DNA of 64,000 nt. It comes from Dermanyssus gallinae. Taxonomy: Eukaryota; Arthropoda; Arachnida; Mesostigmata; Dermanyssidae. Shown here piece by piece: positions 43,976 through 54,947 of this stretch (position 1 is its first letter; every line of letters starts with the position of its first letter). The notes under the pieces are model-generated. The model saw only the letters and a program-made list of their open reading frames with translations. It did no database searches and was not told the origin of the DNA. The translations under genes and the position numbers were made by a program. The stretch spans positions 99,299-163,298 of the forward strand of contig QVRM01006468.1 of assembly GCA_003439945.1 (NCBI GenBank), given 5' to 3'.

Positions 43976-46672
43976 CTAACGGTAGCGTATCGGCTTCCTG
44001 CGGGTTCGCGGCGGGTTTAATCGCCGGGTAGTGCCTTGCTGCGTAGACGCCACGTCATCCTCGACATCCGTGGCTCTTCCGTCTTCGCTTGTTAGCTCCT
44101 CCGCGCCAGCTTGGATGCTCGAAGCTACTTCGGCCTGATCCGCCACAAGCCCGTCGTCCTCGTCGTCGTCGTCTTCTTCACCTGCCGCTCGATAAATACG
44201 CAGCTGAGAACAGTGAGCCGTCGCTGTGTATCCACTGTCACCCGCCAGCATCTCGGCGATCCTATACGTATCGTTAGGCAGGACAGCGGTCACCACCATG
44301 GGGCCTCTAAACTTAGGTTGCAACTTGGTCGGTTCGCCTGTCACGATCGGCAATCGGCGAACCACGACCACGTCACCAACGGCATATCTCACTCGATGCG
44401 GTATACGCTTTTTGTCGTACTGTTGGCAATACGCTTCCTGTGCTCTCAAAATTTCCGCACGAATTTGCGAGTGCATATCCGCTGGTGGCGTCCAGCCCGT
44501 TTGCGGTTGCTGGCTATCGACAAACTCCGAGAGCTGGTCGCTGTGTGGCAGGTAACCATGCATAACTTCAAACGGTGCCTTGCCGGTACTCTTCGCCGGC
44601 GCACGGTTGATAAAACTCTCAATTGCCGGCAGTCTATGCGGCCAGTCCTTCTTGTCCGGCAACTTACAATACGTTCTCAATAGTCGAGCTACCTCCTTAT
44701 TCATGCGCTCCACTTGGCCATTGCTCTGGGGATGCTGAGTAGAGATGAGGCCGTTGCGAATTTGGTTGCTATCCAGGAATTCCTTGAACGCCTTAGCCGT
44801 AAACGCCGTCCCCCGGTCGGTTACGATAGTTGTTGGGCGTCCAAATCGATAAATTAACTTCTGAATAAATTGAACGACCAACTTCGACGCTGTTGAGCGT
44901 ACCGGTTCTAGCAGTACGAACTTCGAAAAGCCGTCGATCGCAATTAGAATGTGCTCCTTGCCCGCCGCCTTCGGTAAAGGCCCGAGATGGTCAACAAATA
45001 TTTTCAAGAACGGCCGACGCTCTGGTGGGATTGGATTGAGCAATCCTTCTCGCTTGCCGCTCCTCTCCTTATCAAAAATACACTCAATACAGGCCCGCAC
45101 CTGCTGATCAACATAGTTCTTCATCCGCGGGAACCAATAACGTTCTCGTATAATCCGCAGAGTCTTGTCTGTCCCGAAATGACCGGCGTTAATATGGGCG
45201 GTGACGAAAATGTATTTCCGGTACTGGCGTGGTACAACGAAAAGTAATTTTCGGCCTTGGCACGCCGCATCGCCATCGTTCCCGTCATCGTCCTTCCTCC
45301 TCCACACCCTGTACAACACTTGGTTCTGCAAGACGTAGCCCTGAGCCAGGCCGTTCTCCGCGGGCGATCGCTGATGGACCTCTTTCTTCAGAACGTCGGT
45401 TATCCGCCTTAACTCAGGGTCGCTCGCCTGGATCATCGCCACCTGCACTTCAGTACTAACGGCGTTCACCTGCTTCGACATGACGGCATCGGCAACTGTT
45501 TCTTCGTCCTCTCTCTCGTCGTCGTCGCCGTCCAGCGGCCCACGGCTCAGAGCATCGACATGAGTCATGGCCGTCCCGGCGCGATGTTTCACGTCAAAGT
45601 CGAACTCGGCGACTTCTTCCCTCCACCTTGCCATCTGCTTCGACACATTACTACTCGAAGTAGCTTTCAATGCCGCCACCGCCGTGCAGTCGGTTTCTAC
45701 CGTGAAGCGCTGACCATGCAAATAGTATCGAAATCTGGCCATCGCCCACACAACCGCCAGCTGTTCGAGTTTCGTCGAGTGATAATTCATCTCCGACGCA
45801 GACAGCTTTCGGCTGACGGCGTACACCATCTTCAATTGACCGTCTACCATTTGCAGTAACATCGCTCCTAAACCGACTGACGATGCGTCAGTGTGCAGCT
45901 CGGTTGGTCGCCTACGATCAAAATTGACCAACACCGACCCGCTCGTTAACTCCTTCTTCAGCGCTGCGAACGCCTCCTCGCATTCATCGGTCCACTCAAA
46001 CGCAACGTTCTTCTTGAGCAGTGAGCTCAACGGCGCTGCTATTGTTGCGAAGCCCTTCACAAATCGGCGAAAAAAACTTGCAAGGCCGAGAAACCGCCGA
46101 ACATCCGTCGCACTCGCCGGTCGAGGGTAATTCCGAATTGCTTCGGTCTTCTGCTGGCCCGGTAGCACTCCCTCATTCGACAGCCTAAATCCGAGGAAGT
46201 CCACCTCCTGCATGAAAAAGCGACACTTCTCTAACCGCACAGTCAGCTTTGCTTCTTTTAGCGCCTGTAAGACGCGTTCAACGGCCGTAAGTTGGTCGCC
46301 GTAGTCATCGGCCGCCGTAATCATGTCATCCATGAACGGAAAGGCTATGTTATCCCCGATGCCGTCCGTCACTCTCATCATCAGCTGCTGAAACTCGGCT
46401 GGAGCGTTGCATAGACCCATCATCATGACCCGAGGCTGATAGTGGCCATCCGGGGTCGAGAACGCAGCTTTGCAGGCTGACGACGGTGACATGGGGATTT
46501 GGAAGAAACCCCATGCCAGGTCCAGCGTAGTATACAGCCTCCGTCCGCCAACAGCATCCAAAATATCATCAATGAGCGGCATCGGAAAACTCGCCTTCAC
46601 GGTCTGTCGATTCAAAGACCGATAGTCTATGACCAGTCGAAATTGGCCGGTCTTCTTCCTCACTAGAAGCAC
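43976..46672 (-). CDS. Gypsy-type pol: reverse transcriptase, RNase H, integrase
   Basis: This polyprotein copies element RNA into DNA and integrates it. Approximate positions in the 898-residue frame: RT palm A TTLDLAWGFFQIP at 48-60, catalytic FMDDM at 113-117 in place of the more usual YxDD, and RNase H starting ELHTDASSVGLGA at 258-270. The integrase zinc finger is at H493, H498, C528 and C531. The D-D-35-E core is at D561, D619 and E655, and a GPY/F-like KFRGPMVV lies near 770. The tail is acidic then basic. No chromodomain is evident. The frame is the same as the upstream gag-protease frame, and only a TGA separates them. The true start is therefore not an ATG here; the whole was probably a single polyprotein or a read-through product. 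Confidence 0.9.
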   Translation of the reverse strand: MLLVRKKTGQFRLVIDYRSLNRQTVKASFPMPLIDDILDAVGGRRLYTTLDLAWGFFQIPMSPSSACKAAFSTPDGHYQPRVMMMGLCNAPAEFQQLMMRVTDGIGDNIAFPFMDDMITAADDYGDQLTAVERVLQALKEAKLTVRLEKCRFFMQEVDFLGFRLSNEGVLPGQQKTEAIRNYPRPASATDVRRFLGLASFFRRFVKGFATIAAPLSSLLKKNVAFEWTDECEEAFAALKKELTSGSVLVNFDRRRPTELHTDASSVGLGAMLLQMVDGQLKMVYAVSRKLSASEMNYHSTKLEQLAVVWAMARFRYYLHGQRFTVETDCTAVAALKATSSSNVSKQMARWREEVAEFDFDVKHRAGTAMTHVDALSRGPLDGDDDEREDEETVADAVMSKQVNAVSTEVQVAMIQASDPELRRITDVLKKEVHQRSPAENGLAQGYVLQNQVLYRVWRRKDDDGNDGDAACQGRKLLFVVPRQYRKYIFVTAHINAGHFGTDKTLRIIRERYWFPRMKNYVDQQVRACIECIFDKERSGKREGLLNPIPPERRPFLKIFVDHLGPLPKAAGKEHILIAIDGFSKFVLLEPVRSTASKLVVQFIQKLIYRFGRPTTIVTDRGTAFTAKAFKEFLDSNQIRNGLISTQHPQSNGQVERMNKEVARLLRTYCKLPDKKDWPHRLPAIESFINRAPAKSTGKAPFEVMHGYLPHSDQLSEFVDSQQPQTGWTPPADMHSQIRAEILRAQEAYCQQYDKKRIPHRVRYAVGDVVVVRRLPIVTGEPTKLQPKFRGPMVVTAVLPNDTYRIAEMLAGDSGYTATAHCSQLRIYRAAGEEDDDDEDDGLVADQAEVASSIQAGAEELTSEDGRATDVEDDVASTQQGTTRRLNPPRTRRKPIRYR

Positions 46673-46693
46673 CGGACTCGCGTACGGCGAGGT

Positions 46694-47862
46694 TCATCTC
46701 TGTATCATACCAGCGCTTAGCATTTGCTGTATCAGCTCTCGGCACGCCTCTCGCTCTACACCCGACAACCTATAGGGCTTGGAGGCTACCGGCCGGCTAC
46801 CGGGCACCTCCACAATCTCAAACTGCGCCAATGGGGGGGCACCCAGCTGTTCCATCGACCGTGCGAAAACGACCGCATATTTGTTCAGCAACTCAACCAG
46901 CTTCACGCGAATATCAGCCGGGGTACCTTCTCCAACAACGACGTCATCACACTCTATAAGACTTCGTTGCACCTGCCAAACCACCGTTGCTGACTCCTCG
47001 TTGTTGTGTATCACTACTTCTTGACAAATATCTTCTTCCGACATGGCTCTGCCGCGTTTAATCAGTGTCCCTTCACGCAACTTAATATCCACATCACTAT
47101 AGTTTAGCACGGGAAGCACGGCCTCTCCATCCACACCGAGTTCGATCAACGCCCCGCACGGCGCCTCAGTCTCATCTTCCACCGTCACCGCACATGATCC
47201 ACTACCGGCAGCCTGTACACGGACGAAGTTCACACTACGGTGCCGCAACGTCACTTTGTCTCTCGCTCTCAGTTCGACCTTGTGCTCCGGTAACAGACTA
47301 GCTACCTCTGGGTACGATTCGGCGCTTAGAATAAGAGCTCGTCCCCCACGGAAAACGGTGACCAGCTCTTTCCGATCCAGCAAATTCTTGCCGAGTAGAA
47401 TAGCCTCTCCGCGTAGTGCAGCATCTTCGAGGACCGTCAACGTCACTTTGTGGTGTACCATTCCATCTGCTTCTACGGCCACCGAACATTCTCCCAGTGG
47501 AATGCTCCGGCCGCCGCCGACACCTCTAACGCTCCTCAGACCAGTCGGCTGAATCGTCAACCCCATTTGCTTAGCTGCACTGTGCGATATACACGTGATG
47601 TCTGCCTGAGTGTCCACTTTAGCAGTCCACTCCTTGCCGTCCACCAACACTGTTTTTGTTCCGTCTTCCTCCAGCGGTTCGTCTAGGTGCCTCTCTTCAG
47701 GTGGTTGGCCGCCGTCCACTCGACTCACCTCGGCGGCAGTGCAACTTCTCGCATAGTGGCCGCGTTGGTTGCATCGGAAACAGCGTACCTTGTCAGTCTC
47801 CTGCTCAGCGTTCAGGGGTTGGCCGCCACTCGATGGACCCAGTCGCTGTTGTTGTAGTTGCC

Positions 47863-47893
<31 letters not shown>

Positions 47894-48748
47894 TTGTCGT
47901 TCGCCACTCCCGGCGGTTCCCGCGCGCATTTCGATATTAAACTGCCTCGGCGCTCTTATCTGTTGCTCTTGTTGTAGCAGCGTCGGGCACCTGTCTCTGC
48001 GGTGTCCCGCCTGTCGACATTGATAGCAGACCGGTTCCGGCCTGGCACCTCCGCCACCTCCCACTCTGGGCGCGCCGCCGACGACCATAGTCCGACGCCG
48101 GATCTGCAACTCCATCGCGTCTTCTATGTCGTGGATCAGTGCGGACACACTGCTATGTTGGCGTGCAGCAATGCCCTGCACCACAGTTTCGAACTCTGGG
48201 CGCAGTCCGGCCAACACTCTAGCCTTAATTTCGCCGATTGACAACGACAGTTTCAACGCCAGAGCTTCTACTCTGCGTGCGAAGCACCCCAACGACTCCT
48301 GTCGCTGTTGCCTACACGACGCCAACTGGTCTACTAGACGGTTTCTATCCAGCTCACGAGTGAACGCAGATAGAAACGCAGCCTTCCACCCTTCGTAGGT
48401 ATCGCAGCTGTATCCATGTGTAGTGTGCCAGATCCGTGCTTCACCGACGAGCTTGTTCATGATCACGCGGCGGGTCTCACCCCATGACCATCCGCCGATC
48501 TCCCTTGCGATCTCAAACAGCCGGATCCATTCGTCCGCTGATACGCCGTCGCTCGCCGGGAAGGTCTCCACTTGGCCGCTGACGTCGCTGGCCGTCTCGA
48601 TCCGCACTGCGGCACCCGGGTCTGTCTCCTTCTTTGTCGTCAACTGAGCCACCATAGCCTGCGTGGCATCTGCCATCGCCTTCATTGAGCTTATCATCTC
48701 GGCCAGCATCTCCATAGTCACCGGCGTTCCGCCGCCGTTCGTCGCCAT
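46694..48748 (-). CDS. Gypsy-type gag-protease, running into the start of RT
   Basis: The ATG at 48748 (MATNGGGTPV, in AAAATGG context) is preferred to the longer frame, which begins at a GTG. Gag residues include DEWIRLFEIA and a matrix/capsid-like helical region. Counted on the longer frame, there are two zinc knuckles at about 274-287 (CYQCRQAGHRRDRC) and 355-368 (CFRCNQRGHYARSC). Between them is a Gln-rich stretch encoded by CAA/CAG repeats. The aspartic protease follows at about 410 (KVDTQADITCIS, in place of the usual DTGA) with AILLGKNLLD further on. It ends at a TGA (46694-46696) just before the SPYASPVLL segment of RT. A CGA-to-TGA change would explain the stop, but programmed read-through cannot be excluded. 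Confidence 0.88.
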
Positions 48749-49010
48749 TTTTGCACAGTCACCGGTCTCGCCCGATAACCCTAACCTCGTGCTGCCGCTG
48801 CAGCTCTGCGCTCGTTTCTTCTGCGACACGCGACGATCTGTACTCACGTCGACTCAACTTCACCGCAGCAGCAACAACCTAAGCAGCGACTCCGTATGCA
48901 GCACAACACTCAATCCTGTTTAGCACGATTCCACCGCGCACCAACCGCGCCACCATGCTACTCTTCGCCGTGAACTCGACACCCTCTGTGCCTCTCAGTC
49001 AACCGGTTCG

Positions 49011-49041
49011 TGTAACCCCCTTGAAAACCCCACTTCTGAAT
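49011..49041 (-). promoter_or_regulatory. Possible primer-binding site
   Basis: On the minus strand the internal region starts right after the 5' LTR at 49041. A TGGGGTTTTCAAGGGGG segment begins about eight bases in. Primer-binding sites begin with TGG complementary to a tRNA 3' end, so this is a candidate. The tRNA was not identified. Confidence 0.35.
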
Positions 49042-49320
49042 TGTAAGGGCCTGAACGGGTTACTAGGAGGAAAACACGAATATTGACCGACACTGGTGTA
49101 ATTTTATTATTGTCCGACTTTTCTACGACGCCGGTACAGCACCGCCACTCCGGCCTGTCTCACAACACAGCGATCCCTCCTCGATCGCGTCTCGACAACG
49201 TCTCTTCACTCGCTGCAGTGTCGTCAGCTCTCCTAACGCCAACAGCTTAGGTTACAGTTACAATGGCACGTCGGTGCTGCTGCCGCTGCTGCTTCCCCTC
49301 CCCTCCCCTCTCCGCTAACG

Positions 49321-49323
<3 letters not shown>
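49042..49323 (-). repeat. 5' LTR of the Gypsy-type element, outer segment before the nested LINE
   Basis: Matches 43445-43726 of the other LTR and then stops at the LINE poly(A) side. The last 12 bases (CCGCTAACGCTT, 49312-49323) are the LINE target duplication. Confidence 0.95.
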
Positions 49324-49352
<29 letters not shown>

Positions 49353-49549
49353 AGAGAGAGGTTCAGGAAAAATGCGTTACGCACACCCAGTTGATGGTAG
49401 TACTGGATGCAATAAGCAGCACCCGATGGTCTGGGTAGTGTGGGACTCCCCGTTAGTCAGGGTTTACCCACTAAAAAACCTTACTTCCTCTCGTGAATTC
49501 CCCTCAAAGTTCGGAACTGACTAGGCAGTACTTCGAGGCCATGAGGGGA

Positions 49550-49588
49550 GAGTCGTCTGCTAGAGTCGTCTGCTAGAGTCGTCTGCTC
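49550..49588 (-). repeat. 14-bp tandem repeat in the LINE 3' UTR
   Basis: Nearly three copies of AGTCGTCTGCTAGA lie just after the ORF2 stop. Confidence 0.85.
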
Positions 49589-51669
49589 TATATTCCCGTC
49601 ATGGCCGCCGAACTAGGGGCCGTCAACGTTTGTGTATATTTTTGTTGGCGGTTGTTTTCTAGTCGAGTTTTCTCTTTCATTATTGAGTGAAGAAAGAAAG
49701 CGCCTTTGTTCCACTGGTCTGTAGAGGTGTGCATTGATGTAACAATTGTTTTTGTGTTAGATCCAGCCAAGGGGTAAGAAGAAGCTTTTCGGAATGAATG
49801 AAGAGCGAGGCAATCCGCGACGGTATGATCAACGGTATCGGGGGTGCCCGAAGTGCAGAGAACGCAGATGTCCGATGGAGACTTGCCAACTCTCATCATA
49901 TATGACTGGAATTGTCCGTGTCCGGTGAACACCTGAGTAGCGTAATAAGATAGACCTTGTTGGGGCGTCTTTTTGTACCACAAGCTTAAGTCATCAAGTA
50001 AATACCGGGTCCATCTTCCTCGATGGTCATTGGAAGATGGGTGGTGCCACTCCTCGATCCATTGCTCGAGGGCGTTGTTATCCGCTATGGTGAGGTCCGT
50101 TGTGTTGTCTAGTCGGCAGGTGGATTGTTGTCCAGCCATAAGGTCCCATGGTACCATTTTAGCCAAAGCTATGGCAACATCGGTGCTGACAGTTCGGAAT
50201 GCCCTGCAGATTAGTAAAGCCGTTGTTCTTTGGGCCGAGCGGAGAAGTAATCTATTGGTCTTTGTGCGGAGGGCCAAGTCGGCCCATATTGGTGCCGCAT
50301 AAAGAGCTATTGACTGAGCGGCTGTCGACAGAAGGACGCGTTTTTGATAGTCGGCTCCTCCCGTTTTTGGAAGAATACGGCTTAAAGATCGACTGACTCG
50401 GTGAACCTTTTGTGTTATTGAAGTCAGGTGCGCCTTGCCTGTGAGACCAGTGTCGAGTGTCACCCCGAGGTATTTAGCTTGTTTTCCTATTTGGAGCGGG
50501 TGATCGTTCAAGGTGAGATGAACGTCGTGGGTTCTCTTTCTCCCGGTTAAGTAAAGGACCTCCGTTTTTTGTGGAGCTAGCTCTAGGCTGTTGTCTCTCA
50601 TCCAGGATGAAACTTGTTTCATTGCATCATTTGCAATGTCTTGCAAATGTGTTTCTTTCCGTGAGGTAATGAGGAGAGCAAGATCATCAGCATATGCCAG
50701 CATTTCCACTCCAGGTGGCAGTGTTGGCAATCTGAGTAGGTCGTCATACGCAAGGTTCCAGAGCGTAGGGCCTAGTATAGAGCCTTGAGGAACTCCAGCG
50801 GAAACTGGGAACGTACCGTGGGAGGTAGTTAATGAGCGGTTTGAAAGGTACGACGATATTATTCGGCGTAGGTATGCCGGAATGTCGCGACGGTCCATAG
50901 CATCGAGTATCCTCTCCCAGTTGGCACTGTTAAAGGCGTTTTTAACGTCTAATAGAATTAAGAGAACATATGAGCGTGTCTTAGGTGTGGCCAGAGTCTC
51001 GCGACCGGCTGTTTTGAGTATAGTCTCTATAGGGTCAAGTGTAGAGTGGCCCTTGCGAAATCCATGTTGCCTGGGGGACAGGGCTTTCTGTTCCTCTATT
51101 GCCTCGTTAAGGCGTGTGTTGATGATATTTTCAAATAGTTTCCCTACTGTGTTTAGGAGACAGATTGGTCTGTAGGATCCTTGGGTTGATTTAGGAATAA
51201 GCGCTAAGTAGGATGTCTTCCATTGTTTCGGGAAGGTGCCTTGAGAGAGAAGGTTTGTTGCAAGTTCTGCAATGAGGGTCGGATGTTGTGTAGCGAGGAG
51301 TTTGACAACCCCAGGTGGTACTCCGTCAGGTCCGGGTGCTTTTCCCGGCGCAAGTTTTTCAGCTGCCTGCAGAACCTCGTCCACCGTGACTGGGGGAATG
51401 GTCGCTAAATCCACAGGGATTTCTATATGTGGTCGAGGGGGATGAGTAGGAAATAGCTTGTGAACTTGCTGGTGTATCTGTTGCGGGGAGAGGGGTGGAG
51501 GTGAGGTGCGCATCTTTCTGCGGACTATTTTGTAAGGTAGTCCCCAGGGATCGTGTTGTACCAGGTCAATGAGTGCCTGCCAGCATTCTCGTTTTGACTT
51601 ACGGATGGTGTCACGCAGTTTGTTCCTGTTCGTTCTATAGGCTGTGAGTAAGAGTTGTTCTCGTGCCAC
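49588..51669 (-). pseudogene. R1-like LINE ORF2, reverse transcriptase and C-terminal zinc knuckle
   Basis: Large open segment of ORF2, 693 codons. Approximate RT motifs are PGKAPGPDG at 108-116, QHGFRKGHST at 201-210, palm A LLDVKNAFNSANW at 239-251, GVPQGSILGP at 292-301 and the catalytic AYADDLALL at 325-333. A connection domain follows with LGVTLDTGLTG. A C-terminal CVLCTSGTPDTVDHTVADC (CCHC) lies near 620. It reads in the same nominal frame as the endonuclease segment. The intervening stretch (about 51715-51945) is displaced into another frame, however. The segment is therefore the downstream half of one broken gene and not a separate gene. No RNase H domain was seen. Confidence 0.88.
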
Positions 51670-51774
51670 CGCAGGTTGCAGGAGCTGTTCCGAGTCTCCT
51701 CTTCGACGTCTCCGTGCTATCCAGGTGCGTGCGCGGGTCAGGGGTGCGTTTTGCTCGGATGCACACTTGTCGAG

Positions 51775-52638
51775 CTATCTTGACTTCTTCATTCCACCAA
51801 GGCTTGGGGGTACGTTTACCTGTGTGGCGTCGGGGTTTTCCGCCAGACGCTCGACAAGCGCGTTGGATGAGATCTGAAAGAGCTTGGGGCGTGAGTGACC
51901 CTGATGGGGGAATATTTTGTTGAAAAAAGATTTTGAGTTTTTTTTTCGTTTAAGTGTCGCATCTGCCAGGTTTTTTCGGTGTGCTCCGCGGGGCCATGGT
52001 GTATTTGGGTAGTAGGTAAAACAAATGTAGTTGTGATCGCTGAGAGATTCTGCCTCACTATGTACCTTCCAGTCAGTGATGCAAGAGGAAGACGAAATGT
52101 CAGCCATGGTTAGATCAATGAAAGACTGTTGGTTTGCTCGAACGAAGGTAGGTGTCGAGGCATCATTAAGTAGGATTAGCCCTGCTGAGCTTATCCAATC
52201 TATGAGTAGTTGTCCCCTGTTGGTAGTGGTTCGAGAGCCCCAGGCTATATGAGCCGAGTTGAAGTCTCCCGTGATTATTAGAGATCTGGGTCGTAAAGAT
52301 TCGATTGTATTGGTTAGAGATGATAGGTAGACATCAAATTCGGAGTCCGGTTTATTGGGCGAGAAGTAGCAGGAGAAGATATATATGCCGTGTCCGACCT
52401 GAATCCAGTTGTATCCTGGGGCCGATCCATATGATGTGATACTCAGCGTATGGTCTTGTCCCGTCCACCATATGCAGGTGTCGTAATCATCGTCGGAGTA
52501 ATTGTTTGGTAGCGATTTTGCGATGTTAATATTAGGTTCTGTGAGAAGACAGAGACTGATTTGATTCTCTTGCACATATGCTTGAAGAGCATCATGCGCC
52601 GCCCTGCAGCGATTGAGATTTACTTGTAATATTTTCAT
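51775..52638 (-). pseudogene. R1-like LINE ORF2, apurinic endonuclease part
   Basis: The start is ATG 52638 (MKILQVNLNRC). It overlaps the ORF1 stop as ATGA, which marks it as the likely initiation site; an upstream in-frame ATG at 52680 is less likely. Endonuclease motifs: VNLNR near the start, EPNI, ITGDFNSAHIAWGS and SLSDHNYICF. The frame is lost at a run of nine A (51938-51946, T on the plus strand). Downstream, the expected PKPWWNEEVKIAR segment lies in a different frame until about 51715-51745, where the original frame is regained. The apparent stop at 51775 is a product of that shift. Confidence 0.88.
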
Positions 52639-54947
52639 GACGATTGGTTTGGTTTTCGTCTGGGGCGGATGGTAGTCCATCCTATTTCTTCGGTAGTAGT
52701 GTTAGTTGTTGTATTGTTGTTTGCTGAAGCGGTGTTAGAAGCCTCTTTTGGTGTGGTGGTGTTAGTTTCTGTTGGGGTGGTTTTGGTGACGGAGGTAGAT
52801 ATGGTAGCGTTGGAGGAAGTAGTTTGGGTATCTGCGGCCGTGTTTTCAGAGAGTTTGGGTTTTCTTGATTTGACTACTTGCTCTCGATAGGAGGGGCATG
52901 ACATTGCATCTGCTCTGTGTCCGTCTTTATTGCACGTTATACAGTGTATTTTGTCAGCTCCACAATCCCTGGTTTTGTGTCCTATAATTCCGCATCTGAG
53001 ACATAGGTCTCCCTCGATTGGTTTATCCAAATGGCATGCGTCCGAGCGGTGCCCAGGACGTTGGCATCGTGTGCATATTGGTAACCGGTGCCAAAGGTCA
53101 GGTCGGCAATTACGGCCTCCGATCTGGACCGTCTGGCTAGCAGAGAGCCGGCGTGCCAAGGGAGCAGGCAAGCGGGCCAGCGCGTACCAACGGCCATGTC
53201 GGGCCTGACGGGGTTCAGAGATCGTGATATGAGAGGTTTCCTGAAGAGCCAGGTGTGCAGCGACGTCTGTTGCAATCCGCTTAACTGTGAGTAGTGGGTT
53301 TACTCCCCACAGAGCAACCTCGAGAATGGGGTCAGATGTTCTAGTTTCTGCATTTAAGCCCCCTGATCGGATTTTCGAAAGTAGTTGATCCCCCGATTCA
53401 GGGGAGGAGTTCCCCAGACGTATTGCCACGTCTCCGTTAAGCGTTTTAGTAACGGCCTTTATGGAGATTCCCTCTGTAAGAGTTAATTGGTCCCGGACCG
53501 CCCTGACCGTTTCAGCGAATGTTTTCCCTTGGGATACCTTGACCAAAATCGATGATGATGGTTTGTAGAGAGCAGGTGTTGGTAGAGTTGTTGGTAGAGT
53601 TGACCATAATTGATTGGGTGGCGCCGCGGCAGTTGGTGGTCTAGTACAGAGCGCTAGTCGACCCTGTGTAGGGGATTGAGCAACGAGCGAGGCTAGTATT
53701 CTTTGGTATAGAGGGCATCGCATTTCTACTGGAACGTCAAGGAGAGGCAGGATGTCACTGGAGTTCTCCTTAGATAGAGATAGAGTATGGTTGATTACCC
53801 CTCGTAATAGAGTAAGGGTAGTGTCGTCTATTTTGACATCATCGGGGAGTCTGGGCAGTACTCCGACAATAAGGCGCCGTTGGGCGCTCATCGGAACTGG
53901 CCCAGCTAGTGATTGCACGGCCTCACCGAGGACTACTGCGGTACCTGGGGGGGATGTTGCAATTGCCGGGAGCGAAGGGTGTCTCGATTCTAGTTGCTTA
54001 TAATCAGCTGTGTTTGGTGTCTCCCCGTGGTATAGGAGGAGGGCACAAACACTGGTAGAGGAAGCTATGCTTTCAAACGAGCAGGGGACTGATTGAGTAG
54101 CTGTTTGTGGCCATTGAAGATCCGCGATCTTCAAGAAGTCAGCTGGTGATTTGGCTGTTGAGATCTCTTTGTCGAGTGTCGCTTGTTGAGCAGCCTCGAT
54201 TTCCGCCGTGCATTTGGGACATGTCCCTTCTCGTTGGGTGTTGTTAGGGCTGATCTTTTTTAATTCATCATTTGCCTTTCGTAAAGCGTCCCGTTCCTTG
54301 GTCACTGCTGTGAGTGAGGCCAAGGCTTCGTCAAGCTTAGCATTGATCTTGGCTAAGCTGTTTTGCGTTGCAAATTGGTCTCTGTCCGCAGCTAGTCGGG
54401 CATCTCTAAGTGCAGATATAATAGGGTCAACTGTAGATTCAACCTGACGGAGGTCAAGGTTGAGGCGTTTGGACAAGTCTGTAAGTTTGGATGGCGTATT
54501 ATTAGATCGGCACTCAGTGGCGATCTGTAAGCTCGTCTCCGAGAGGGCTTGGAGGGCCTCTTCAAAAGCTTGCCGAAAGTCCCTGTCCGGAGTAGAGGGT
54601 CTTTGTCGTGATTTGGAGTTATGGGGTGGGGAGGTCGCGATGGGTCTTTTTCGGCCTTTTTTTGCATAGTCGTGGTCTGTTTCCGTCGAGATGTTTCCCT
54701 CATCTTCGATGGTAATAGGGTCGATGTTGAGATCCGATCGGATCTCGTCAGAGGTGGGTAGAGTATCGATTTGCTTGGATGGGTCTTGTGTTAGTGGTTG
54801 ATTGGTCGATTCCTCCCTCGCCTCTTGGGAGGGAGGAGGGCCAGTTGCCGACATTGGTCGGGGGGTGGGTAGGGGTGGGTGTTTTACGGGCATTTGGCCC
54901 AGGGGTGGGGGCGAACTGAGGTTGTCGTTCCTCGGTGAATGCTCCAA
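52635..54947 (-). CDS. R1-like LINE ORF1 (gag-like RNA-binding protein)
   Basis: 770 codons as an open frame. It begins at a TTG near 54947 and is open to about 55028 without an ATG; the first ATG is at 54893 (MPVKHPPLPTPRPM), which I favour. Features: a Pro-rich acidic N-terminus and a predicted coiled-coil region around 190-250 (LAKINAKLDEALASL, ERDALRKANDELKK). Then come an RNA-binding-like region around 450-600 and three CCHC knuckles at about 625-638, 649-662 and 669-684 (CTRCQRPGHRSDAC, CLRCGIIGHKTRDC, CITCNKDGHRADAMSC). The tail is Thr/Asn-rich. ORF1 proteins of this type bind the element RNA and form particles. The stop TGA overlaps the ORF2 ATG. Confidence 0.9.
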   Translation of the reverse strand: MEHSPRNDNLSSPPPLGQMPVKHPPLPTPRPMSATGPPPSQEAREESTNQPLTQDPSKQIDTLPTSDEIRSDLNIDPITIEDEGNISTETDHDYAKKGRKRPIATSPPHNSKSRQRPSTPDRDFRQAFEEALQALSETSLQIATECRSNNTPSKLTDLSKRLNLDLRQVESTVDPIISALRDARLAADRDQFATQNSLAKINAKLDEALASLTAVTKERDALRKANDELKKISPNNTQREGTCPKCTAEIEAAQQATLDKEISTAKSPADFLKIADLQWPQTATQSVPCSFESIASSTSVCALLLYHGETPNTADYKQLESRHPSLPAIATSPPGTAVVLGEAVQSLAGPVPMSAQRRLIVGVLPRLPDDVKIDDTTLTLLRGVINHTLSLSKENSSDILPLLDVPVEMRCPLYQRILASLVAQSPTQGRLALCTRPPTAAAPPNQLWSTLPTTLPTPALYKPSSSILVKVSQGKTFAETVRAVRDQLTLTEGISIKAVTKTLNGDVAIRLGNSSPESGDQLLSKIRSGGLNAETRTSDPILEVALWGVNPLLTVKRIATDVAAHLALQETSHITISEPRQARHGRWYALARLPAPLARRLSASQTVQIGGRNCRPDLWHRLPICTRCQRPGHRSDACHLDKPIEGDLCLRCGIIGHKTRDCGADKIHCITCNKDGHRADAMSCPSYREQVVKSRKPKLSENTAADTQTTSSNATISTSVTKTTPTETNTTTPKEASNTASANNNTTTNTTTEEIGWTTIRPRRKPNQSS

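Noticed and set aside
44111..48923. Plus-strand frames across the Gypsy element
   Set aside because: Shadows of the gag and pol frames on the minus strand.
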